The notes under the pieces are model-generated. The model searched no databases. It worked only from the letters and a program-made list of their open reading frames with translations, and was not told the origin of the DNA. A DNA stretch of 64,000 bases from Piscicola geometra (lineage: Eukaryota > Annelida > Clitellata > Hirudinida > Piscicolidae). This document shows, piece by piece, positions 31,001-46,000 of this stretch. The position numbers and the translations under genes were made by a program. How positions within the stretch are numbered: the first letter of the stretch is position 1; every line of letters starts with the position of its first letter. The stretch lies in contig OX030955.1 in NCBI GenBank assembly GCA_943735955.1, positions 13,047,383-13,111,382 on the forward strand, written 5' to 3'.

Positions 31001-34000
31001 AACAGTGCCAACTACTGCATCGACAACAGTGCCGACTACTGCATCAACAACAGTGCCGACTACTGCATCGACAACAGTGCCGACAACTGCAACGACAACA
31101 GTGCCGACTACTGCATCGACAACAGTACCGACTACTGCATCGACAACAGTGCCGACTACTGCATCAACAACAGTGCCGACTACTGCATCGACAACAGTGC
31201 CAACTACTGCATCGACAACAGTGCTGACTCTTGCATCAACAACAGTGCCGACTACTGCATCGACAACAGTGCCGACAACTGCATCGACAACTGTGCCGAC
31301 TACTGCATCAACAACAGTGCCGACTACTGCATCGACAGCAGTACCGACTACTGCATCGACAACAGTACCGACTACTGCATCAACAACAGTGCCGACTACT
31401 GCATCAACAACAGTGCCAAATACTGCATCGACAACAGTGCCGACCACTGCATCAACAAGTTTGTCTAGTGCTGCAACGACAACAGTGCCGACTACTGCCT
31501 CAACAACAGTGCCGACTACTGCATCGACAACAGTGCCAACTACTACATCGACAACAGTGCTGACTATTGCATCAACAAGTGTGTCTACCGCTGCATCGAC
31601 AACAGTGCTGACTATTGCATCAACAACAGTGCCGACTACTGCATCGACAACAGTGCCGACAACTGCATCGACAACTGTGCCGACTACTGCATCGACAACA
31701 GTGCCGACTACTGCATCGACAACAGTGCCGACTACTGCATCGACAACAGTGCCGACTACTGCATCGACTACAGTGCCGACTACTGCATCGACAACAGTAC
31801 CGACTACTGCATCGACAACAGTGCCGACTACTGCATCGACAACAGTGCCGACTACTGCATCGACTACAGTGCCGACTACTGCATCGACAACAATGATTTC
31901 TACAGCATCAACAAATGTGTCTACCGCTGCATCGACAACAGTGCTGATTACTGCATCAACAACAGTGCCGACTACTGCATCGACAACAGTGCCGACAACT
32001 GCATCGACAACTGTGCCGACTACTGCATCGACAACAGTGCCGACTACTGCATCGACAACAGTACCGACTACTGCATCGACAACAGTGCCGACTACTGCAT
32101 CAACAACAGTGCCGACTACTGCATCGACAACAGTGCCGACTACTGCATCAACAACAGTGCCGACTACTGCATCGACAACAGTGCCGACTACTGCATCAAC
32201 ACTTGTGTCTAGTGCTGCATCGACAACAGTGCCGACTACTGCCTCAACAACAGTGCCGACTACTGCATCGACAACAGTGCCGACTACTGCATCGACAACA
32301 GAGCCGATTACTGCATCAACAACTGTGCCGACTACTGCATCAACAACAGTGCCGACTACTGCATCGACAACAGTGCCGACTACTGCTTCGACTACAGTGC
32401 CGACTACTGCATCGACAACAATGATTTCTACAGCATCAACAAATGTGTCTACCGCTGCATCGACAACATTGCTGATTACTGCATTAACAACTGTGCCGAC
32501 TAGTGCATCAACAACAGTGCCGACTACTGCATCAACAACAGAGCCGACTACTGCATCGACAACAGTGCCGACTACTGCATCGACAACAGTGCCGACAACT
32601 GCATCGACAACAGTGCCAACTACTGCATCGACAACAGTGCTGACTATTGCATCAACAACAGTGCCGACTACTGCATCGACAACAGTGCCGACAACTGCAT
32701 CGACAACAGTGCCGACTACTGCATCGACAACAGTACCGACTACTGCATCGACAACAGTGCCGACTACTGCATCAACAACAGTGCCGACTACTGCATCGAC
32801 AACAGTGCCAACTACTGCATCGACAACAGTGCTGACTATTGCATCAACAACAGTGCCGACTACTGCATCGACAACAGTGCCGACAACTGCATCGACAACA
32901 GTGCCGACTACTGCATCGACAACAGTACCGACTACTATATCGACAACAGTGCCGACCACTGCATCAACAACAGTGCCGACTACTGCATCGACAACAGTGC
33001 CAACTACTGCATCGACAACAGTGCTGACTATTGCATCAACAACTGTGCCGACTACTGCATCGAAAACTGTGCCGACTACTGCATCGACAACAGTACCGAC
33101 TACTGCATCGACAACAGTGCCGACTACTGCATCAACAACAGTGCCGACTACTGCATCGACAACAGTGCCAACTACTGCATCGACAACAGTGCTGACTATT
33201 GCATCAACAACAGTGCCGACTACTGCATCGACAACAGTGCCGACAACTGCATCGACAACTGTGCCGACTACTGCATCAACAACAGTGCCGACTACTGCAT
33301 CGACAGCAGTACCGACTACTGCATCGACAACAGTGCCGACTACTGCATCAACAACAGTGCCGACTACTGCATCAACAAGTGTGTCTAGTGCTGCAACGAC
33401 AACAGTGCCGACTACTGCCTCAACAACAGTGCCGACTACTGCATCGACAACAGTGCCAACTACTGCATTGACAACAGTGCTGACTTTTGCATCAACAAGT
33501 GTGTCTACCGCTGCATCGACAACAGTGCCGATTACTGCATCAACAACTGTGCCGACTACTGCATTAACAACACTGCCGACTACTGCATCAAAAACAGTGC
33601 CGACTACTGCATCAACAACAGTGCCGACAACTGCATCAACAACAGTGCCGACTACTGCATCGACAACAGTGCCGACTACTGCATCGACAACAGTACCGAC
33701 TACTGCATCGACAACAGTGCCGACTACTGCATCAACAACAGTGCCAACTACTGCATCGACAACAGTGCTGACTATTGCATCAACAACAGTGCCGACTACT
33801 GCATCGACAACAGTGCCGACAACTGCATCGACAACTGTGCCGACTACTGCATCAACAACAGTGCCGACTACTGCATCGACAGCAGTACCGACTACTGCAT
33901 CGACAACAGTGCCGACTACTGCATCAACAACAGTGCCGACTACTGCATCAACAACAGTTCCGACTACTGCATCGACAACAGTGCTGACTATTGCATCAAC

Positions 34001-37000
34001 AAGTGTGTCTACCGCTGCATCGACAACAGTGCCGATTACTGCATTAACAACTGTGCCGACTACTGCATCAACAACACTGCCGACTACTGCATCAAAAACA
34101 GTGCCGACTACTGCATCAACAACAGTGCTGACTACTGCATCGACAAAAGTGCCGACTACTGCATCGACAACAGTGCCAACTACTGCACCGACAACAGTGC
34201 TGATTACTGCATTAACAACTGTGCCAACTAGTGCATCAACAACAGTGCCGACTACTGCATCAACAACAGAGCCGACTACTGCATCGACAACAGTGCCGAC
34301 TACTGCATCAACAACAGTGCCGACTACTGCATTAACAACAGAGCGGACTACTGCATCGACAACAGTGCCGACTACTGCATCGACAACAGTGCCGACTACT
34401 GCATTAACAACAGAGCCGACTACTGCATCGACAACAGTGCCGACTACTGCATCGACAACAGTGCCGACTACTGCATCGACAACAGTGCCGACTACTGCAT
34501 CAACAACAGTGCCGACTACTGAATCGACAACAGTGCCGACAACTGCATCGACAACTGTGCCGACTACTGCATCGACAACAGTGCCGACTACTGCATCAAC
34601 ACTTGTGTCTAGTGCTGCATCGACAACAGTGCCGACTACTGCCTCAACAACAGTGCCGACTACTGCATCGACAACAGTGCCGACTACTGCATCGACAACA
34701 GAGCCGATTACTGCATCAACAACTGTGCCGACTACTGCATCAACAACAGTGCCGACTACTGCATCGACAACAGTGCCGACTACTGCTTCGACTACAGTGC
34801 CGACTACTGCATCGACAACAATGATTTCTACAGCATCAACAAATGTGTCTACCGCTGCATCGACAACATTGCTGATTACTGCATTAACAACTGTGCCGAC
34901 TAGTGCATCAACAACAGTGCCGACTACTGCATCAACAACAGAGCCGACTACTGCATCGACAACAGTGCCGACTACTGCATCGACAACAGTGCCGACAACT
35001 GCATCGACAACAGTGCCAACTACTGCATCGACAACAGTGCTGACTATTGCATCAACAACAGTGCCGACTACTGCATCGACAACAGTGCCGACAACTGCAT
35101 CGACAACAGTGCCGACTACTGCATCGACAACAGTACCGACTACTGCATCGACAACAGTGCCGACTACTGCATCAACAACAGTGCCGACTACTGCATCGAC
35201 AACAGTGCCAACTACTGCATCGACAACAGTGCTGACTATTGCATCAACAACAGTGCCGACTACTGCATCGACAACAGTGCCGACAACTGCATCGACAACA
35301 GTGCCGACTACTGCATCGACAACAGTACCGACTACTATATCGACAACAGTGCCGACCACTGCATCAACAACAGTGCCGACTACTGCATCGACAACAGTGC
35401 CAACTACTGCATCGACAACAGTGCTGACTATTGCATCAACAACTGTGCCGACTACTGCATCGAAAACTGTGCCGACTACTGCATCGACAACAGTACCGAC
35501 TACTGCATCGACAACAGTGCCGACTACTGCATCAACAACAGTGCCGACTACTGCATCAACAACAGTTCCGACTACTGCATCGACAACAGTGCTGACTATT
35601 GCATCAACAAGTGTGTCTACCGCTGCATCGACAACAGTGCCGATTACTGCATTAACAACTGTGCCGACTACTGCATCAACAACACTGCCGACTACTGCAT
35701 CAAAAACAGTGCCGACTACTGCATCAACAACAGTGCCGACTACTGCATCGACAAAAGTGCCGACTACTGCATCGACAACAGTGCCAACTACTGCACCGAC
35801 AACAGTGCTGATTACTGCATTAACAACTGTGCCGACTAGTGCATCAACAACAGTGCCGACTACTGCATCAACAACAGAGCCGACTACTGCATCGACAACA
35901 GTGCCGACTACTGCATCAACAACAGTGCCGACTACTGCATTAACAACAGAGCGGACTACTGCATCGACAACAGTGCCGACTACTGCATCGACAACAGTGC
36001 CGACTACTGCATTAACAACAGAGCCGACTACTGCATCGACAACAGTGCCGACTACTGCATCGACAACAGTGCCGACTACTGCATCGACAACAGTGCCGAC
36101 TACTGCATCAACAACAGTGCCGACTACTGAATCGACAACAGTGCCGACTACTGCATCGACAACAGTGCCGACAACTGCATCGACAACTGTGCCGACTACT
36201 GCATCGACAACAGTGCCGACTACTGCATCAACACTTGTGTCTAGTGCTGCATCGACAACAGTGCCGACTACTGCCTCAACAACAGTGCCGACTACTGCAT
36301 CGACAACAGTGCCGACTACTGCATCGACAACAGAGCCGATTACTGCATCAACAACTGTGCCGACTACTGCATCAACAACAGTGCCGACTACTGCATCGAC
36401 AACAGTGCCGACTACTGCTTCGACTACAGTGCCGACTACTGCATCGACAACAATGATTTCTACAGCATCAACAAATGTGTCTACCGCTGCATCGACAACA
36501 TTGCTGATTACTGCATTAACAACTGTGCCGACTAGTGCATCAACAACAGTGCCGACTACTGCATCAACAACAGAGCCGACTACTGCATCGACAACAGTGC
36601 CGACTACTGCATCGACAACAGTACCGACAACTGCATCGACAACAGTGCCAACTACTGCATCGACAACAGTGCTGACTATTGCATCAACAACAGTGCCGAC
36701 TACTGCATCGACAACAGTGCCGACAACTGCATCGACAACAGTGCCGACTACTGCATCGACAACAGTACCGACTACTGCATCGACAACAGTGCCGACTACT
36801 GCATCAACAACAGTGCCGACTACTGCATCGACAACAGTGCCAACTACTGCATCGACAACAGTGCTGACTATTGCATCAACAACAGTGCCGACTACTGCAT
36901 CGACAACAGTGCCGACAACTGCATCGACAACAGTGCCGACTACTGCATCGACAACAGTACCGACTACTATATCGACAACAGTGCCGACCACTGCATCAAC

Positions 37001-40000
37001 AACAGTGCCGACTACTGCATCGACAACAGTGCCAACTACTGCATCGACAACAGTGCTGACTATTGCATCAACAACTGTGCCGACTACTGCATCGAAAACT
37101 GTGCCGACTACTGCATCGACAACAGTACCGACTACTGCATCGACAACAGTGCCGACTACTGCATCAACAACAGTGCCGACTACTGCATCGACAACAGTGC
37201 CAACTACTGCATCGACAACAGTGCTGACTATTGCATCAACAACAGTGCCGACAACTGCATCGACAACTGTGCCGACTACTGCATCAACAACAGTGCCGAC
37301 TACTGCATCGACAGCAGTACCGACTACTGCATCGACAACAGTGCCGACTACTGCATCAACAACAGTGCCGACTACTGCATCAACAAGTGTGTCTAGTGCT
37401 GCAACGACAACAATGCCGACTACTGCCTCAACAACAGTGCCGACTACTGCATCGACAACAGTGCCAACTACTGCATTAACAACAGTGCTGACTTTTGCAT
37501 CAACAAGTGTGTCTACCGCTGCATCGACAACAGTGCCGATTACTGCATCAACAACTGTGCCGACTACTGCATTAACAACACTGCCGACTACTGCATCAAA
37601 AACAGTGCCGACTACTGCATCAACAACAGTGCCGACAACTGCATCAACAACAGTGCCGACTACTGCATCGACAACAGTGCCGACTACTGCATCGACAACA
37701 GTACCGACTACTGCATCGACAACAGTGCCGACTACTGCATCAACAACAGTGCCAACTACTGCATCGACAACAGTGCTGACTATTGCATCAACAACAGTGC
37801 CGACTACTGCATCGACAACAGTGCCGACAACTGCATCGACAACTGTGCCGACTACTGCATCAACAACAGTGCCGACTACTGCATCGACAGCAGTACCGAC
37901 TACTGCATCGACAACAGTGCCGACTACTGCATCAACAACAGTGCCGACTACTGCATCAACAACAGTGCCGACTACTGCATCGACAACAGTGCTGACTATT
38001 GCATCAACAAGTGTGTCTACCGCTGCATCGACAACAGTGCCGATTACTGCATTAACAACTGTGCCGACTACTGCATCAACAACACTGCCGACTACTGCAT
38101 CAAAAACAGTGCCGACTACTGCATCAACAACAGTGCCGACTACTGCATCGACAAAAGTGCCGACTACTGCATCGACAACAGTGCCAACTACTGCACCGAC
38201 AACAGTGCTGATTACTGCATTAACAACTGTGCCGACTAGTGCATCAACAATAGTGCCGACTACTGCATCAACAACAGAGCCGACTACTGCATCGACAACA
38301 GTGCCGACTACTGCATCAACAACAGTGCCGACTACTGCATTAACAACAGAGCGGACTACTGCATCGACAACAGTGCCGACTACTGCATCGACAACAGTGC
38401 CGACTACTGCATTAACAACAGAGCCGACTACTGCATCGACAACAGTGCCGACTACTGCATCGACAACAGTGCCGACTACTGCATCGACAACAGTGCCGAC
38501 TACTGCATCAACAACAGTGCCGACTACTGAATCGACAACAGTGCCGACTACTGCATCGACAACAGTGCCGACAACTGCATCGACAACTGTGCCGACTACT
38601 GCATCGACAACAGTGCCGACTACTGCATTAACAACAGAGCCGACTACTGCATCGACAACAGAGCCGACTACTGCATCGACAACAGTGCCGACTACTGCAT
38701 CGACAACAGTGCCAACTACTGCATCGACAATAGTGCTGACTATTGCATCAACAAGTGTGTCTACCGCTGCATCGACAACAGTGCCGATTACTGCATCAAC
38801 TACTGTGCCGACTACTGCATCAACAACACTGCCGACTACTGCATCAAAAACAGTGCCGACTACTGCATCGACAACAGTGCCGACAACTGCATCAACAACA
38901 GTGCCGACTACTGCATCGACAAAAGTGCCGACTACTGCATCGACAACAGTGCCAACTACTGCATCGACAATAGTGCTGACTATTGCATCAACAAGTGTGT
39001 CTACCGCTGCATCGACAACAGTGCCGACAACTGCATCGACAACTGTGCCGACTACTGCATCAACAACAGTGCCGACTACTGCATCGACAGCAGTACCGAC
39101 TACTGCATCGACAACAGTGCCGACTACTGCATCAACAACAGTGCCGACTACTGCATCAACAACAGTGCCGACTACTGCATCGACAACAGTGCCGACTACT
39201 GCATCAACAAGTGTGTCTAGTGCTGCAACGACAACAGTGCCGACTACTGCCTCAACAACAGTGCCGACTATTGCATCGACAACAGTGCCAACTACTGCAT
39301 CGACAACAGTGCTGACTATTGCATCAACAAGTGTGTCTACCGCTGCATCGACAACAGTGCTGATTACTGCATTAACAACTGAGCCGACTACTGCATCAAC
39401 AACACTGCCGACTACTGCATCAAAAACAGTGCCGACTACTGCATCAACAACAGTGCCGACTACTGCATCGACAAAAGTGCCGACTACTGCATCGACAACA
39501 GTGCCAACTACTGCACCGACAACAGTGCTGATTACTGCATTAACAACTGTGCCGACTAGTGCATCAACAACAGTGCCGACTACTGCATCAACAACAGAGC
39601 CGACTACTGCATCGACAACAGTGCCGACTACTGCATCAACAACAGTGCCGACTACTGCATTAACAACAGAGCGGATTACTGCATCGACAACAGTGCCGAC
39701 TACTGCATCGACAACAGTGCCGACTACTGCATTAACAACAGAGCCGACTACTGCATCGACAACAGTGCCGACTACTGCATCGACAACAGTGCCGACTACT
39801 GCATCGACAACAGTGCCGACTACTGCATCAACAACAGTGCCGACTACTGAATCGACAACAGTGCCGACTACTGCATCGACAACAGTGCCGACAACAGCAT
39901 CGACAACTGTGCCGACTACTGCATCGACAACAGTGCCGACTACTGCATTAACAACAGAGCCGACTACTGCATCGACAACAGAGCCGACTACTGCATCGAC

Positions 40001-43000
40001 AACAGTGCCGACTACTGCATCGACAATAGTGCTGACTATTGCATCAACAAGTGTGTCTACCGCTGCATCGACAACAGTGCCGATTACTGCATCAACAACT
40101 GTGCCGACTACTGCATCAACAACACTGCCGACTACTGCATCAAAAACAGTGCCGACTACTGCATCGACAACAGTGCCGACAACTGCATCAACAACAGTGC
40201 CGACTACTGCATCGACAAAAGTGCCGACTACTGCATCGACAATAGTGCTGACTATTGCATCAACAAGTGTGTCTACCGCTGCATCGACAACAGTGCCGAC
40301 AACTGCATCGACAACTGTGCCGACTACTGCATCAACAACAGTGCCGACTACTGCATCAACAAGTGTGTCTAGTGCTGCAACGACAACAGTGCCGACTACT
40401 GCCTCAACAACAGTGCCGACTATTGCATCGACAACAGTGCCAACTACTGCATCGACAACAGTGCTGACTATTGCATCAACAAGTGTGTCTACCGCTGCAT
40501 CGACAACAGTGCCGATTACTGCATTAACAACTGTGCCGACTACTGCATCAACAACACTGCCGACTACTGCATCAAAAACAGTGCCGACTACTGCATCAAC
40601 AACAGTGCCGACTACTGCATCGACAAAAGTGCCGACTACTGCATCGACAACAGTGCCAACTACTGCACCGACAACAGTGCTGATTACTGCATTTACAACT
40701 GTGCCGACTAGTGCATCAACAACAGTGCCGACTACTGCATCAACAACAGAGCCGACTACTGCATCGACAACAGTGCCGACTACTGCATCGACAACAGTGC
40801 CGACTACAACATCGACAACAGTGCCGACTACTGCATCAACAACAGTGCCGACTACTGAATCGACAACAGTGCCGACTACTGCATCGACAACAGTGCCGAC
40901 AACTGCATCGACAACTGTGCCGACTACTGCATCGACAACAGTGCCGACTACTGCATTAACAACAGAGCCGACTACTGCATCGACAACAGTGCCGACTACT
41001 GCATCGACAACAGTGCCGACTACTGCATCGACAACTGTGCCGACTACTGCATCAACAACAGTGCCGACTACTGAATCGACAACAGTGCCGACTACTGCAT
41101 CGACAACAGTGCCGACAACTGCATCGACAACTGTGCCGACTACTGCATCGACAACAGTGCCGACTACTGCATTAACAACAGAGCCGACTACTGCATCGAC
41201 AACAGAGCCGACTACTGCATCGACAACAGTGCCGACTACTGCATCGACAATAGTGCTGACTATTGCATCAAAAAGTGTGTCTACCGCTGCAATGACAACA
41301 GTGCCGATTACTGCATCAACAACTGTGCCGACTACTGCATCAACAACACTGCCGACTACTGCATCAAAAACAGTGCCGACTACTGCATCGACAACAGTGC
41401 CGACAACTGCATCAACAACAGTGCCGACTACTGCATCGACAAAAGTGCCGACTACTGCATCGACAACAGTGCCAACTACTGCATCGACAATAGTGCTGAC
41501 TATTGCATCAACAAGTGTGTCTACCGCTGCATCGACAACAGTGCCGACAACTGCATCGACAACTGTGCCGACTACTGCATCAACAACAGTGCCGACTACT
41601 GCATCGACAGCAGTACCGACTACTGCATCGACAACAGTGCCAACTACTGCATCAACAACAGTGCCGACTACTGCATCAACAACAGTGCCGACTACTGCAT
41701 CGACAACAGTGCCGACTACTGCATCAACAAGTGTGTCTAGTGCTGCAACGACAACAGTGCCGACTACTGCCTCAACAACAGTGCCGACTATTGCATCGAC
41801 AACAGTGCCAACTACTGCATCGACAACAGTGCTGACTATTGCATCAACAAGTGTGTCTACCGCTGCATCGACAACAGTGCCGATTACTGCTTTAACAACT
41901 GTGCCGACTACTGCATCAACAACACTGCCGACTACTGCATCAAAAACAGTGCCGACTACTGCATCAACAACAGTGCCGACTACTGCATCGACAAAAGTGC
42001 CGACTACTGCATCGACAACAGTGCCAACTACTGCACCGACAACAGTGCTGATTACTGCATTAACAACTGTGCCGACTAGTGCATCAACAACAGTGCCGAC
42101 TACTGCATCAACAACAGAGCCGACTACTGCATCGACAACAGTGCCGACTACTGCATCAACAACAGTGCCGACTACTGCATTAACAACAGAGCGGACTACT
42201 GCATCGACAACAGTGCCGACTACTGCATCGACAACAGTGCCGACTACTGCATTAACAACAGAGCCGACTACTGCATCAACAACAGTGCCGACTACTGCAT
42301 CGACAACAGTGCCGACTACTGCATCGACAACAGTGCCGACTACTGCATCAACAACAGTGCCGACTACTGAATCGACAACAGTGCCGACTACTGCATCGAC
42401 AACAGTGCCGACTACTGCATCAACAACAGAGCCGACTACTGCATCGACAACAGAGCCGACTACTGCATCGACAACAGTGCCGACTACTGCATCGACAATA
42501 GTGCTGACTATTGCATCAACAAGTGTGTCTACCGCTGCATCGACAACAGTGCCGATTACTGCATCAACAACTGTGCCGACTACTGCATCATCAACACTGC
42601 CGACTACTGCATCAAAAACAGTGCCAACTACTGCATCGACAATAGTGCTGACTACTGCATCGACAACAGAGCCGACTACTGCATCGACAACAGTGCCGAC
42701 TACTGCATCGACAATAGTGCTGACTATTGCATCAACAAGTGTGTCTACCGCTGCATCGACAACAGTGCCGATTACTGCATCAACAACTGTGCCGACTACT
42801 GCATCATCAACACTGCCGACTACTGCATCAAAAACAGTGCCGACTACTGCATTAACAACAGAGCCGACTACTGCATCGACAACAGTGCCGACTACTGCAT
42901 CGACAACAGTGCCGACTACTGCATCGACAACTGTGCCGACTACTGCATCAACAACAGTGCCGACTACTGAATCGACAACAGTGCCGACTACTGCATCGAC

Positions 43001-46000
43001 AACAGTGCCGACAACTGCATCGACAACTGTGCCGACTACTGCATCGACAACAGTGCCGACTACTGCATTAACAACAGAGCCGACTACTGCATCGACAACA
43101 GAGCCGACTACTGCATCGACAACAGTGCCGACTACTGCATCGACAATAGTGCTGACTATTGCATCAAAAAGTGTGTCTACCGCTGCAATGACAACAGTGC
43201 CGATTACTGCATCAACAACTGTGCCGACTACTGCATCAACAACACTGCCGACTACTGCATCAAAAACAGTGCCGACTACTGCATCGACAACAGTGCCGAC
43301 AACTGCATCAACAACAGTGCCGACTACTGCATCGACAAAAGTGCCGACTACTGCATCGACAACAGTGCCAACTACTGCATCGACAATAGTGCTGACTATT
43401 GCATCAACAAGTGTGTCTACCGCTGCATCGACAACAGTGCCGACAACTGCATCGTTAACTGTGCCGACTACTGCATCAACAACAGTGCCGACTACTGCAT
43501 CGACAGCAGTACCGACTACTGCATCGACAACAGTGCCAACTACTGCATCAACAACAGTGCCGACTACTGCATCAACAACAGTGCCGACTACTGCATCGAC
43601 AACAGTGCCGACTACTGCATCAACAAGTGTGTCTAGTGCTGCAACGACAACAGTGCCGACTACTGCCTCAACAACAGTGCCGACTATTGCATCGACAACA
43701 GTGCCAACTACTGCATCGACAACAGTGCTGACTATTGCATCAACAAGTGTGTCTACCGCTGCATCGACAACAGTGCCGATTACTGCTTTAACAACTGTGC
43801 CGACTACTGCATCAACAACACTGCCGACTACTGCATCAAAAACAGTGCCGACTACTGCATCAACAACAGTGCCGACTACTGCATCGACAAAAGTGCCGAC
43901 TACTGCATCGACAACAGTGCCAACTACTGCACCGACAACAGTGCTGATTACTGCATTAACAACTGTGCCGACTAGTGCATCAACAACAGTGCCGACTACT
44001 GCATCAACAACAGTGCCGACTACTGCATTAACAACAGAGCGGACTACTGCTTCGACAACAGTGCCGACTACTGCATCGACAACAGTGCCGACTACTGCAT
44101 TAACAACAGAGCCGACTACTGCATCGACAACAGTGCCGACTACTGCATCGACAACAGTGCCGACTACTGCATCGACAACAGTGCCGACTACTGCATCAAC
44201 AACAGTGCCGACTACTGAATCGACAACAGTGCCGACTACTGCATCGACAACAGTGCCGACTACTGCATTAACAACAGAGCCGACTACTGCATCGACAACA
44301 GAGCCGACTACTGCATCGACAACAGTGCCGACTACTGCATCGACAATTGTGCTGACTATTGCATCAACAAGTGTGTATACCGCTGCATCGACAACAGTGC
44401 CGATTACTGCATCAACAACTGTGCCGACTACTGCATCATCAACACTGCCGACTACTGCATCAAAAACAGTGCCAACTACTGCATCGACAATAGTGCTGAC
44501 TACTGCATCGACAACAGAGCCGACTACTGCATCGACAACAGTGCCGACTACTGCATCGACAATAGTGCTGACTATTGCATCAACAAGTGTGTCTACCGCT
44601 GCATCGACAACAGTGCCGACAACTGCATCAACAACAGAGCCGACTACTGCATCAACAACAGAGCCGACTACTGCATCGACAACAGTGCCGACTACTGCAT
44701 CAACAACAGTGCCGACTACTGCATTAACAACAGAGCGGACTACTGCATCGACAACAGTGCCGACTACTGCATCGACAACAGTGCCGACTACTGCATTAAC
44801 AACAGAGCCGACTACTGCATCGACAACAGTGCCGACTACTGCATCGACAACAGTGCCGACTACTGCATCGACAACAGTGCCGACTACTGCATCAACAACA
44901 GTGCCGACTACTGAATCGACAACAGTGCCGACTACTGCATCGACAACAGTGCCGACTACTGCATTAACAACAGAGCCGACTACTGCATCGACAACAGAGC
45001 CGACTACTGCATCGACAACAGTGCCGACTACTGCATCGACAATTGTGCTGACTATTGCATCAACAAGTGTGTATACCGCTGCATCGACAACAGTGCCGAT
45101 TACTGCATCAACAACTGTGCCGACTACTGCATCATCAACACTGCCGACTACTGCATCAAAAACAATGCCAACTACTGCATCGACAATAGTGCTGACTACT
45201 GCATCGACAACAGAGCCGACTACTGCATCGACAACAGTGCCGACTACTGCATCGACAATAGTGCTGACTATTGCATCAACAAGTGTGTCTACCGCTGCAT
45301 CGACAACAGTGCCGACAACTGCATCAACAACAGTGTCGACTACTGCATCGACAAAAGTGCCGACTACTGCATCGACAACAGTGCCAACTACTGCATCGAC
45401 AATAGTGCTGACTATTGCATCAACAAGTGTGTCTACCGCTGCATCGACAACAGTGCCGATTACTGCATCAACAACTGTGCCGACTACTGCATCAACAACA
45501 CTGCCGACTACTGCATCAACAACAGTGCCGACTACTGCATCGACAACAGTGCCGACAACTGCATCAACAACAGTGCCGACTACTGCATCGACAACAGTGC
45601 TGACTATTGCATCAACAACAGTGCCGACTACTGCATCGACAACATTGCCGACTACTGCATCGACAACAGTGCCGACTACTGCATCGACAACCTTACCGAC
45701 TACTGCATCGACAACAGTGCCGACTACTGCATCGACAACAGTGCCGACTACTGCATCGACTACAGTGCCGACTACTGCATCGATAACAATGATTTCTACA
45801 GCATCAACAAATGTGTCTACCGCTGCATCGACAACAGTGCTGATTACTGCATTAACAACTGTGCCGACTAGTGCATCAACAACAGTGCCGACTACTGCAT
45901 CAACAACAGAGCCGACTACTGCATCGACAACAGTGCCGACTACTGCATCAACAACAGTGCCGACTACTGCATTGACAACAGTGCCGACAACTGCATCGAC

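Noticed and set aside
34521..34526. Apparent stop TGA in ACT-GAA-TCG (also at other GAA sites)
   Set aside because: The TGA is out of the coding frame; in frame it reads Thr-Glu-Ser.
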